This document shows positions 13,578 to 21,945 of a stretch of 64,000 nt of DNA, piece by piece. The translations under genes were made by a program, and so were the position numbers. Below the pieces are notes generated by a model. It searched no databases. It saw nothing but the letters and a program-made list of their open reading frames with translations, and was not told the origin of the DNA. The DNA lies in the NCBI GenBank assembly GCA_963995525.1, contig OZ023206.1:74058506-74122505 (forward strand), given 5' to 3'. This stretch comes from Escarpia spicata. Lineage: Eukaryota; Annelida; Polychaeta; Sabellida; Siboglinidae. The stretch's first letter is position 1, and every line of letters starts with the position of its first letter.

Positions 13578-15619
13578 ACCCGGTGAATATTGACGTGAAG
13601 CAATCACCCTACCTTAGGAACGAGAATGGTGATGTTGCGGAAGTAGACGCGATAGTAAGTCGCCTGGAACAGGTCTCTTGATGCAAAAGTGAAGAAAGTC
13701 TAAAAAGCTAAATGTGTGTTCTTTTATAGAGACGTGTGTAAAGACACTTGACACGGCAATGTGTATCCAAGTTCGGACGAAGGCGTAATATATCAGTATT
13801 GGAATAGGGGACGACACTCACAGAAGGAGTGACAGGGTGAATTTAAATGAGTGAAATATACAATATATAAATTTTTAAAATTATGTATTATATTAAAATG
13901 TTTTATAATGGGAAACAAACAAAAACACAAGCAGACGAGGTGTGGTTTGCCCATTTTTCGGGTTACATCCGAAACAAGACGGGCACTGAGTTATAGCTAT
14001 CAAGTTTGTTTAGAAAATAAAGGCAATCACAATCGTGTTTAGGTTGATGACGTATTTGCAACGCGCAACAGTATTATTGACTAAAACTTAAGCCGACTGA
14101 TATATGATGTACAGCTATAATGATGTATAATGTCCTACCCACTCAAAGCATGCTTTGGCCAAGTGATAAATGACGTACGTCAAACATGTTTAAACATCGC
14201 ATATCTCTGTATGATCTTCTTGTAAAAACAAATTTGTCAATTCATGCGGGGAACCGATTCGCTGATTGTGATATCTGCTATCATAAACGTGTGCTCGCTC
14301 AAATATCAGCAGAAATAATCAGCGGGCCAAATGACGCGACAGGTGACTTACACCACATTTTCTCCAAAACACAATTACCAGTATACATGTTCTTAGTTAT
14401 CGACTGTGTAATACGTTCGACGTGATACATGTCAGTTTTTGGAACAAACAACGTCGCCCTGAATATCACACAAAAGTCAATGTGTTATCTGTCACTTCAC
14501 AAATAATGATCACAGGTTGCCTCTGCTGGTAGTAGGCAGCCTTAGGCATTCATTCATAGAAGCGGAATAACTGCCTGATAACATTACGTCGAACTAGATT
14601 ATAACCATGCTGTCGGTTTTGTTTTATAAATTATATAAACATGATGAGTCACCGCGATGACGCTGTTGAATGGACGTACAAGTGTTAGTAAGTACATTAT
14701 GATTCAAATAGTTATATATAACCTGTTCTGAATGTCACTGTGAAATATGATAGTTTTACGTAATCAGTCTGCCAGTATTTTAACAACCGTAGCCGTGAAG
14801 TTAACTTCATTACAAGAAAAATCGGCTATCACCTCGTTTAAGTACAAATTCTCTCGACAGCCTTCGCAGTAGCATGCAAACGCAAAACAAACACACACAC
14901 ATACACGCACACGCACACGCACACGCACACGCACACGCACACGCACATACACACATACACACATACACACATACACACATACACACATACACACATACAC
15001 ACACGCACACACATGTACATACACAAATACACACACACACAAACACACACACACATACATAAACACACAAACAAACACACACAAGCACACACATACACAC
15101 ACAGACACGCACATACACACACTGACAAACACAGACACTCACAGACACACACAGACACACACAGACACACACAGACACACACAGACACACACAGACACAC
15201 ACAGACACACACAGACACACACAGACACAAACAAACACAAACAAACACAAACAAACATACACACACACAAACACACATACAAAAACACACAAACACACAC
15301 ACATAAAAAGATACACACTCACACATACACAAACACGCACGCACGCGCACGCACACACACACACACACACACACTCACTTACACGAGACACAAACTTACG
15401 CAATTATCCAGTTAATATCCTTCGGATATTTATTCATACCTCGATTCGTTTGATCATTTCAGCGCTCTTAGAAACGGGGACGGTCTCTGCAATGGCGACG
15501 ATAATACCCTGATAGCCGTTGTTTACCAGAGATATACAGGCACGTGCCGTGCCGCCACAAGACGTCTCAACGACGAACAAAAGCGTGAGAACTGCGAGAA
15601 CGAAGACGACACGAGCCAT
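1..15619 (-). CDS. CLCA-family gene A (calcium-activated chloride channel regulator-like), spliced, 3' end off window
   Basis: CLCA proteins are secreted or membrane-anchored zinc metalloproteases with a VWA domain; they cleave themselves and modulate chloride channels and mucus. Exons located, in transcript order: 15440-15619, 13613-13699, 12285-12486, 9395-9666, 9054-9189, 8467-8576, 7611-7835, 6386-6685, then (exon 9 not found) 838-982 and 1-118. The first eight join with consistent GT/AG junctions and phases into 504 codons without a stop. The protein shows a signal peptide (residues 1 to about 22), a zinc motif HEWGHLRWG around residues 162-170 with the downstream Asp-Glu, and a VWA domain from about residue 313 with DVSGS, a MIDAS Thr and SDGEE. 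The start is the ATG at 15619 because a hydrophobic signal peptide follows directly; an upstream in-frame ATG at 15751 adds a non-signal extension. Family identity is firm. Whether the gene is whole is uncertain because exon 9 is missing. Confidence 0.9.
119..837. other. Gene A intron 10
   Basis: AT-rich non-coding DNA between exons 10 and 11. I see no repeats or conserved features. Confidence 0.6.
838..982 (-). CDS. CLCA gene A exon 10 (counting by gene B)
   Basis: The 145-nt exon lies between acceptor TTGCTCAG and donor GTATGA. It encodes [20 protein letters not shown] and then [14 protein letters not shown]. It matches gene B exon 10 in length and phase. In CLCA proteins this is part of the beta-sandwich region after the VWA domain. 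It should follow an exon 9 that I could not find. Confidence 0.8.
1920..2510 (+). mobile_element. Jockey/CR1-like LINE fragment, copy 1 (endonuclease to pre-RT region)
   Basis: The sequence tracks copy 2 (3,715-6,290) block by block. The shared 'ttctcaacatgtgctagag' and 'tacaggagaaacttccaca' segments encode the end of an AP-type endonuclease and the linker before reverse transcriptase. It is full of stops and stops abruptly near 2,510. Same orientation as copy 2, about 1.9 kb away. It lies in the intron that should contain gene A exon 9. Confidence 0.6.
2540..3440 (+). repeat. Interspersed repeat R1, copy 1
   Basis: About 0.9 kb is homologous, in inverted orientation, to 19,770-20,640. Shared landmarks are 'atcacccctttcatgatgtc', the 'agtatcgaaacactcaaatt' block and the tail ending in 'acgttgtcgtactagc'. 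No convincing protein or terminal inverted repeats are visible. It could be a non-autonomous DNA element or an old segmental copy. Confidence 0.7.
3715..6290 (+). mobile_element. Jockey/CR1-like LINE, copy 2 (endonuclease, RT and C-terminal region; degenerate)
   Basis: Translating the plus strand across several frames gives an AP endonuclease ([11 protein letters not shown] near 3,725; [15 protein letters not shown] near 4,040-4,090). Reverse transcriptase follows ([13 protein letters not shown] at about 4,850; [18 protein letters not shown] at about 5,260-5,315; [11 protein letters not shown] near 5,490-5,520, keeping the catalytic ADD). The usual C-terminal block [20 protein letters not shown] is at about 6,005-6,065. 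Many stops and frameshifts show it is dead. It is inserted antisense in gene A between exons 8 and 10. Confidence 0.8.
6386..6685 (-). CDS. CLCA gene A exon 8: end of VWA domain
   Basis: The exon has 300 nt (100 codons). It includes [16 protein letters not shown] (third MIDAS element) and [20 protein letters not shown], then ends APVD before GTAAG. Gene B exon 8 is identical in length and about two thirds identical in protein by eye. Confidence 0.9.
6750..7135. repeat. (GT)n / GTTTGTGT microsatellite compound array
   Basis: A (GA)/(CAGA) start leads into about 35 GT dinucleotides, then 8-bp TTTGTGTG units and a GTGC-rich tail. Long open frames here on both strands are repeat artefacts. Confidence 0.95.
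7100..7280 (+). pseudogene. Inverted fragment of gene A exon 6 region
   Basis: The plus strand from about 7,220 reads actcccactttccgtattgt and continues to gatactagacgtgtc. This is the sense sequence of exon 6, which normally lies on the minus strand at 8,467-8,576. The flank at 7,130-7,215 is likewise the reverse complement of 8,625-8,720. The intervening splice acceptor and first codons are deleted, and the copy breaks off inside the MIDAS codons. It lies in intron 7, antisense to the gene, so it cannot act as an exon of A. Confidence 0.85.
7365..7430. repeat. (CA)n microsatellite
   Basis: About 30 CA dinucleotides with a few CC or TC breaks, in gene A intron 7. Confidence 0.95.
7611..7835 (-). 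CDS. CLCA gene A exon 7: VWA domain middle
   Basis: The exon has 225 nt (75 codons) between acceptor TTAACAG and donor GTATTC. It begins [20 protein letters not shown] and includes [10 protein letters not shown] and [11 protein letters not shown], whose Thr is the expected second MIDAS contributor. Phase 0 at both ends; same size as gene B exon 7. Confidence 0.9.
8467..8576 (-). CDS. CLCA gene A exon 6: start of VWA domain with MIDAS
   Basis: The 110-nt exon lies between acceptor TTTACAG and donor GTGAGT. It encodes [20 protein letters not shown] and then GSMG: the first VWA strand and the DxSxS metal-ion-dependent adhesion site. The MIDAS is intact here but lost in gene B. Confidence 0.92.
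8740..8965. repeat. CGCCGCACG / CACCGCACG minisatellite followed by CGCCGCACA
   Basis: A 9-bp tandem repeat, rich in CpG, grades into (CA)n up to about 9,006. It lies in intron 5 of gene A, directly beside exon 5. Open frames through it are periodic artefacts. Confidence 0.9.
9054..9189 (-). CDS. CLCA gene A exon 5
   Basis: The 136-nt exon lies between acceptor CCCCAG and donor GTATGT. It encodes [20 protein letters not shown] and later [13 protein letters not shown], the CLCA 'VxxFC...HN..APN...C..RS.W.i...DF' linker between protease and VWA domains. Phase 0 in, phase 1 out, as in gene B. Confidence 0.9.
9395..9666 (-). CDS. CLCA gene A exon 4: zinc metalloprotease motif
   Basis: The exon carries [18 protein letters not shown], the HExxHxxxGxxDE zinc-binding motif of the CLCA protease domain (His162, Glu163, His166, Asp173 by the joined reading frame). 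A cysteine-rich stretch follows, ending [11 protein letters not shown] before donor GTAAGC. All zinc ligands and the catalytic Glu are kept. Confidence 0.92.
9718..9965. repeat. (GT)n-rich microsatellite
   Basis: Mixed GTGT, TTTG and GTGC units with a 46-nt pure GT core at about 9,920-9,965. It starts only about 50 bp upstream (in gene sense) of the exon 4 acceptor of gene A. Confidence 0.95.
10155..10255 (-). repeat. Two-copy 51-bp tandem repeat with a donor-like sequence
   Basis: Two copies of ggctgttggtacggtcggcc and its continuation, about 51 bp apart. On the minus strand each copy reads ATGGCCGAC...; one copy ends CTGGAG then GTAAGTGAG, a near-consensus splice donor. It lies in intron 3 of gene A. 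A cryptic small exon is possible but unsupported. Confidence 0.6.
11090..11455. repeat. ACTCACTT tetranucleotide-type repeat
   Basis: About 360 bp of imperfect (ACTC/ACTT)n units in gene A intron 3. It encodes Ser/Leu/Thr-rich artefact frames only. Confidence 0.9.
11470..12065 (-). mobile_element. Decayed 3' fragment of a non-LTR retrotransposon
   Basis: Minus-strand translation in shifting frames gives [18 protein letters not shown] and, further on, [17 protein letters not shown]. These resemble the region after reverse transcriptase in endonuclease-RT elements ('YLGS...D..C..E...RI.K' and 'D.ERMG..R..W'). Many stops. Clade not assignable. Confidence 0.45.
12285..12486 (-). CDS. CLCA gene A exon 3
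   Basis: The 202-nt exon runs from acceptor CCTCAG to donor GTATGT and ends in phase 1. It encodes [20 protein letters not shown] and then the CGEPGEY segment, which in CLCA proteins precedes the zinc site. Same length as gene B exon 3. Confidence 0.88.
13235..13580. repeat. (CA)n / (CGCA)n array
   Basis: About 345 bp of mixed CACA and CGCA units close to the 3' side of gene A exon 2. Confidence 0.95.
13613..13699 (-). CDS. CLCA gene A exon 2
   Basis: Eighty-seven nucleotides (29 codons) lie between acceptor TTTTTAG and donor GTAGGG. The peptide includes [19 protein letters not shown], matching the CLCA core 'a/sxxLFxATxxRvyFrnvtILvP'. Gene B exon 2 is exactly the same length and phase. Confidence 0.88.
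14884..15375. repeat. Compound CA-rich array including a 10-bp ACACACAGAC repeat
   Basis: Consecutive blocks of CACACG, ACACAT, ACACACAGAC (about nine units at 15,140-15,230) and ACAAACA units. It fills most of gene A intron 1 next to exon 1. Confidence 0.95.
15440..15619 (-). CDS. CLCA gene A exon 1: signal peptide and N-terminal strand
   Basis: Sixty codons start [17 protein letters not shown], a clear signal peptide, and continue into [17 protein letters not shown], the usual first strand of mature CLCA proteins. The exon ends ATC GAG before GTATGA, phase 0. Gene B exon 1 aligns along its whole length. Confidence 0.85.
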
Positions 15620-15699
15620 GGCTTGTCCACTGCTAACAGACCACGTCCAGTCGCCACTGGTCGTCGAACAATATCTACGGGGAAAGTGGTCGTGATTGC

Positions 15700-15800
15700 T
15701 GAGCGTATTTTTCATGATATCAGTTACAACTACTTCCTTGTTTAGCGGCATTGAATGTCGCTCGCTCGTGTCTCGCTCGAGGTATTTAAGATGGATTAGC
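15700..15800 (-). promoter_or_regulatory. Candidate promoter / 5' UTR of CLCA gene A
   Basis: The minus-strand sequence includes CTTAAATACCTCGAGC, a weak TATA-like motif about 170 nt upstream of the start ATG, then GAGCGAGCGACATTC. This block is preserved in the decayed copy at 18,720-18,800, which also has TTTAATACCTCGAGC. Conservation between copies may reflect common origin only. Confidence 0.35.
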
Positions 15801-15979
15801 GATACCCGTCGTTTCTGTCAAGATAGGTGTATCTGCAGGGTACATGTGTTTGTATTCGTGTGCATTTACTTAGAGCGCAGTCATCAGGGAGTTTTGTTAT
15901 GTATTCGGATTCGAGTGCAACACATCGAATCATGTGCTGCCGTTTCGAACCATGGGCAAATTCGTCCATTCTACTTTGT

Positions 15980-16335
<356 letters not shown>

Positions 16336-16339
16336 TAAC

Positions 16340-17570
16340 ATTCCCGCTTTAATTTCAGCGTGGCTTAATTCTTCTCAGATTACTCTAAATAGTGTTTGAT
16401 TGAACAGGTCTCCCAGTGAGTAAATTGTCCTGCGATTTGAGGAATCCAACAAACTGGATACTGCGCTATATTACAACTTATTGTTTGCTTTACTTTTACC
16501 GTTATGCCAGACTGTAAACCTACATGTTAGCACAACAACCTTACCAGTTTAGGGTTCCTTCCGTACTCTCGGGGGATGTAGATTGATTCTTTATGACGTC
16601 GCGCATATTTTCTGCTAGTGTTCCAAATGTCGATACGTTCTATTCGGGTTAAGTTTAAGTAATACACAATGTTCAAATTTACGTAATAACAACTACCATT
16701 GCCGAATATTCAGAGAATCCGTTTTCTGCGTATATGTGTACATAGCTCCACCTGAAGGACGGGCCTTTTGCTAGGATACGGAACAGGTGTAATGCACGTA
16801 TAATCCCCTAAGGTATTTTCCACCTCACTGTATGGGTCTCCGCCTCCCTCGTCAACCGATGTAGACTGTTTCAAATTATATTATCTGAACAGTGGATTTA
16901 ATTATTGAATAATCTGGAGTAACTTAGTTGCGCAAAAACAGTCTTCAGTTCGTACCATTGGTGTTTTTGCCACAAACACCTTCCATGAATAATAAGCTTT
17001 GTCACCAATACCAACATTCAACTGAACATCGACACTAGATATGTCCTACGACAAACTGTCGGCTGAAAACATCTAACGCAGCACATTTTCTCATACGCCG
17101 GATCAAATATGTGTGCATTTACCATGGTTACATACAACTTTGAAATAATGCATGTGCAGACTACGTATAAAATACATTACGTAAAACCGTCTCACTTTTT
17201 ATGTTGCGACTTATTTACATGTCGCAAGATTTGTGTAATTAGCTCACAAAATCATTATTTTATTATTGATCATATATAGCATATTTGGTAGAGATCAAAT
17301 GAATCTGTTAACTACTTTAGCTAAATGTCAAGGGGTAGCTTGCAGTGCAATTCATACAAACATTCGTTGCGAAGAAAGTGGACCGTTGTTAGTTAATATG
17401 TTTTAGAAAAGCCGACGTCTACTAACATAACACACTGGTAGCGTTTTGGCTCAGTGCTGTGGAGTCTTTTCATCGCAAGGCACGCTGTGGTATTATCGCG
17501 TCAGTCGCCCGTCGGTGCTAAGTCGATAACGTTTCTGTGTCAAGCCTACCCCCGTGCAACTAGCCTTACT
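16340..17570. other. Upstream intergenic region without recognised features
   Basis: Unique, AT-rich sequence between gene A and the 40-bp repeat. No coding signal was seen on either strand. Confidence 0.6.
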
Positions 17571-17572
17571 TT

Positions 17573-17780
17573 GACAGTAGCACTACCGGTACTGTGTTGG
17601 TAAGCCGTCAGTGTCAGTAGCACTACCGGTACTGTGTTGGTAAGCCGTCAGTGTCAGTAGCACTACCGGTACTGTGTTGGTAAGCCGTCAGTGTCAGTAG
17701 CACTACCGGTACTGTGTTGGTAAGCCGTCAGTGTCAGTAGCACTACCGGTACTGTGTTGATAAGCCGTCAGTGTCAGTAG
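17573..17780. repeat. 40-bp minisatellite, five copies
   Basis: Near-perfect 40-bp units at 17,575, 17,615, 17,655, 17,695 and 17,735. Each contains gcactaccggtactgtg, whose core taccggta is a perfect palindrome. Only one substitution (ttgg to ttga) is seen in the last unit. Confidence 0.95.
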
Positions 17781-18274
17781 CCTTACGTACAAGTAGTCTT
17801 CCCTTGTCAGTAACTTTTAGGTGTCGAATCCTCAACATTTCAAAGTGCTGCCATAATACTTGTTTCTTGACAATATTTATATGACACACGCAAACATGAA
17901 GCGAATCGAGATATGATCAAATCCATGGCATAATTATCAACGCGGGCCGGAACGCCATCGCCTTTTTCAAAGTCTGTGATAGCTTAGTGTAGCAGAGCAT
18001 ATTTCGTGCGGCTGCTAAACATAGCTAATGTGCTTGTTTGAGTCTCAATAGGCCCACGTAAACGAAACACTTGGAGGTCGGCTAAGTCGCGTTGGTACGT
18101 CGACACACATCGTTGCACAGCTATGCAGCTCGTGTGATTCTTTGAAGCCGATCTCAGCCCCGGATGTTGAGGATTTGTATTTCTTTCAATGTTCTACAGC
18201 ATTCAACTCCTTGAATCCACACAATCTACTTGTTGGCTTCTCATGATGTATTGTAAGTTATATGCCGTCGTTTA

Positions 18275-18540
18275 GAGTGTTTGTGTGTGTGTGTTTATGT
18301 GCTCGCTCGCGTGCGTACGTGTCTGTGTTTACGTGCGTGCGTGTGTGTTCGTGTGTGTCTGCGTGAACGCTCCGTTTTACACAAATGTGGCGTGTGTGGG
18401 TTATATGTGAGAGACAGTGTGTGTGTTTATTTTTGTGTGTTTGTGTGTATACTGCTGTTCGTGTATGTTTTTGCGTGTGTGTGCGTGGGTATGCGTTAGT
18501 TTGCGCGCGCATGTTAGTGCGGTGCGGTTGGGTACAGGTT
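18275..18540. repeat. GT-rich low-complexity block
   Basis: Imperfect GTGTGT/GCGTGC units bordering the decayed exon 1 copy, much as the CA array borders exon 1 in gene A. Confidence 0.8.
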
Positions 18541-18559
18541 GTTTGTTTACATTTGCATA

Positions 18560-18800
18560 CCAGTGTATACCCTTGTAGCCGTGGGTCATATGATATATAA
18601 TGCCGCGTGTTGTGCCGCCTAAAGACATCTGAATGACGAGATACAAGCCACTGATTGTCCACTGATAACATGTCACACGCATCACCAACGCGTCATCGAG
18701 ACTGCTGGAAGGATTGTTCCTGATATCATCCGACAATACTTCCTTATTTAGCAGCATCGAATGTCGCTCGCTCATGTCTGGCTCGAGGTATTAAAGACGG
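18560..18800 (-). pseudogene. Decayed duplicate of CLCA gene A exon 1 and upstream region
   Basis: The minus strand is recognisably homologous to 15,540-15,790. Shared stretches are gaatgtcgctcgctc plus ctcgaggtatt (plus strand), tgtccactg...aaca, gccgcc plus 'cctaaagacatct' against 'acaagacgtct', and the 'ggctacaagggtat' end. The start codon region CCATGGCTCG has become CAGTGGCTTG, so the ATG is lost and the frame is broken. It is a relic of a third gene copy or of a local promoter/exon duplication. Confidence 0.75.
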
Positions 18801-18994
18801 ACTCGCGATACTCGCTGTGGCTCGCCTGTATATTTGAATTCGTGTGCATTTACTCAGACTGCGATTGTTAGCGTGTTCAAGTATAAATTCTGGTTCAATT
18901 GTAAGATGATTTTGTATGCATTTAAGTGCACGATTAATTGATATGTCCTATGTTACTCGCTGCAGGCATACCTGTCGAGTATGGCAGAATTATA

Positions 18995-19790
18995 ACTTAA
19001 CTGACACCGTATCTGACAGCAATCCAGTCTGACTACGTGCCTACCAGCAGAACAGCGTGTCTGACAATAACAGAACACGTATGTCCAACAATGATAACCT
19101 ATGCCACAACATGTCAACGTGTTATCCAGACGGGCAAAGTGCCTGTTAGCTAACGAGGTGGCTGTCCGTCCGTCAATTTACTTGCTAGCCTAAACAATTA
19201 ACGGTCGAGAAAAAAACGCCTACCTATCATGCCGACAACGGGCTTGCCAGAATACAACATGACGTTTAGGATAATAATATATCACATTCTCCTTCAATCT
19301 AGTAATAATAATAATATGATAAGTTCTATTGCGCCTAAATCCCTCGAAACCAAGTTCAGCAGCGTATCAAGACAACATGGTTAGTCAATCGCATAATCCA
19401 TAAACAGCATTCCAGTTATCTACAGATGGGTCAAGGCGTCCAGTCTGACAACGTAACGGTCAGAATGATAATGTGTATGTCAGGCTTCTGACAAAGTGCC
19501 TGCAAGACTCACAACGTAAAAATAAGGCTGACAAAATGCACCAGCCAGGCTGACGTGGCCGCCAGGATGACAACGTGACGGCCAGGATGACAATGTGACG
19601 ACCATGCTGACAACGTGACGACCAGGATGACAACGTGACGGCCAGGATGACAATGTGGCCGCTAGGACGACAAGGTGATTGCCAGGATGAAAATGTGCCT
19701 GACAGATCCAAAACATGCCGGTTAGGGTGACATCGTGACGGCCAGGCTGACAACGTGAAGGCTAGTATGTCAATATGCCTGTTGTGACGA
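18995..19790. repeat. Irregular 20-bp tandem repeat (gccaggatgacaacgtgacg type)
   Basis: Best preserved at 19,540-19,770, where 'gccaggatgacaacgtgacg' recurs about ten times with substitutions. More decayed 'ctgac...acgtg' units extend left. It abuts, and may belong to, the R1 repeat copy. Confidence 0.75.
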
Positions 19791-20640
19791 CGATGTGTAT
19801 GCCAGTGTGTGTCCTCGCCAGCCCGTTATCTAGACAACGTGTCAGTAACAAAGGTGTCATTGCGCTACGTGAACGTTTACTTCTTCATATTCGGTGCTAA
19901 CTAGGGTCACACACCTCGGCTCTGTTTGAGTGTTTCGATACTACACAAACGCAGGTAGCAACTCATTTCAATTATAAAATATCAACTATGATGTGATTTC
20001 ATAGCAGGAAAGCTTATGTCAGATTTTTTTCGTAAAAGTATTTTCCCTGTCAACACGCCAGCAAGTCGGGAAATGCGGTGTTATCGAAATGACGGCCTGA
20101 CAGTAAACATGAGCCTTGGTGAACCCGTCTTTGGCTTGTTGTCAGCTTACAAACCACATAGTGTGCTTATCAGGCATAGCTACAGAGCTTTTGCGTGTTT
20201 CAAAAGCGGCACTGTGGCGTAGAACATGGAGGCCGGCCAAGTAATGTATCCACTCCGTCACACATCGCTGCACATGACGTAGTGTAGTGGTTTGTTGGCG
20301 CGTCTGGTATGTTGATAGCTCCATTGGGCGATCCGTGAATTAGGACAATTTGGGTATGTGGAAATGGAGATAGATGCGACCTTAACATGGTATGTATAAC
20401 ATAGCATAGTACTCGCGATTTGTTCGGACTATGAGAATACGTTTGAGAGGATTTAGACATCATTAAAGGGGTGATATCATAAGTGGACAAAGTCCATTGT
20501 ATGAAGTAATTGTATTAATTCAATGCAATACCACAACCATGTGGGGTGGGACTTACGATCTCGAGGGATTCACAATGGCTTGCAAAGCTACAGCGACTAG
20601 TCGTCGGATTAAATTGACGTCACATCTTTTCCCTGTAGTA
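19770..20640 (-). repeat. Interspersed repeat R1, copy 2 (inverted)
   Basis: Reverse complement matches 2,540-3,440. Matching landmarks are 'gtgtttcgatactacacaaa', 'ggggtgatatcataagtgga' and 'gacgacgatgtgtat'. Divergence is substantial, so insertion is old. Confidence 0.7.
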
Positions 20641-20699
20641 TTATCCACAATTGAATGATTCCACTTGGTAGATGCCGCTGCTACGGCGATCTATGTTCT

Positions 20700-21190
20700 C
20701 ATGCATACATGTAGGTGAGTATGTACGAATGTACGGATGTCATGCACGTATGTACGTACACACGTATGCACGTATGTAGGTGTGTACATATGTACGTATG
20801 CATGTCTGTTCGTATGGCGTATGTGCGTATGTGCGTATGTGCGTATGTGCGTATGTGCGTATGTGCGTATGTGCGTATGTGCGTATGTGCGTATGTGCGT
20901 ATGTGCGTATGTATAACTTGTATGTATGTATGTATGCATGTATGTATGTATGTATGTATGCGTGCATGTGTGTTTGCGTGTATGCATGTATGCGTGTATG
21001 CGTGTATGCGTGTATGCGTGTATGCGTGTATGCGTGTATGCGTGTATGCGTGTATGCGTGTTTGCGTGTATGCGTGTATGCGTGTATGCGTGTATGCGTG
21101 TATGCGTGTATGCGTGTATGCGTGTATGCGTGTATGCGTGTATGCGTGTATGCGTGTATGCGTGTATTAGTGTATGCGTGTATGTAAGCA
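20700..21190. repeat. GTATGTGC / GCGTGTAT microsatellite
   Basis: About ten 8-bp GTATGTGC units (20,815-20,905), a GTAT run, then more than twenty 8-bp GTATGCGT units (20,975-21,180). Long open frames in all directions follow from the 8-bp period. Confidence 0.95.
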
Positions 21191-21945
21191 TGCATGCATT
21201 CATGGATACATTTGCGCTTACCTTTAATACCAAATAAGCATACAAATATACGAAACATAATTACACAGAAACGAACTTTATTTGTGTCTTTGCTAATATA
21301 TTTGGCTATCGATAGTAAGTGTTCAGGCCAAACTTAGATGCCCGTCAACTTGAATAATTACCCACAGTTGGCTAAATATTACCACACAACCTATATGCAA
21401 CTGTAGTACTTTATTACTCTTGTGCAGCTAGCTGCCCGTTACCTTATACAAAGATATGCAAATGGCTAGTTATTTCTACAATGTACGTGCTGCGTAACAA
21501 TAGTAGTTCGTTAGATTCGCCACCTTAATAACTAATGGAGATACACCCAATTCGACTCGCTCTCTGACTGTACCGAGCAACTTTACAAGTATCCATTACA
21601 CGTAACACATTACCCAAACAAATATCATTTGTACATAACTATGTATAGTGAGCTATATGTTCATACGATATGGCATTACATCTATGCAATGGCACATTAA
21701 CACAACTAATGCATTAGGAATTGAGATGCGCTGTAGCATTCCATAATTAAAATATAGCTCGCCCCCCACACACACACACAGACACACATATATATACATG
21801 TATACTATTTCATTTACATCGTCGTGGCATATAAAATAGCACGTGTTTTGTTTCATGGGAATAACATGTTTTCAAGTTTTGCTTTATCAGAATGGCATAC
21901 CATTGTGTAGCGTATATCATCACCCAGCTCAACGTTTATCGGCGC

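Noticed and set aside
14764..14880. Possible extra gene A exon (encoding [20 protein letters not shown])
   Set aside because: It does not match CLCA proteins, has no counterpart in gene B, and exons 1 and 2 already join perfectly in phase.
20691..21258. Several 100-180-codon His-Thr-Ala or Cys-Val-Tyr ORFs
   Set aside because: All arise from 8-bp GTATGCGT repeats; no homology or start context.
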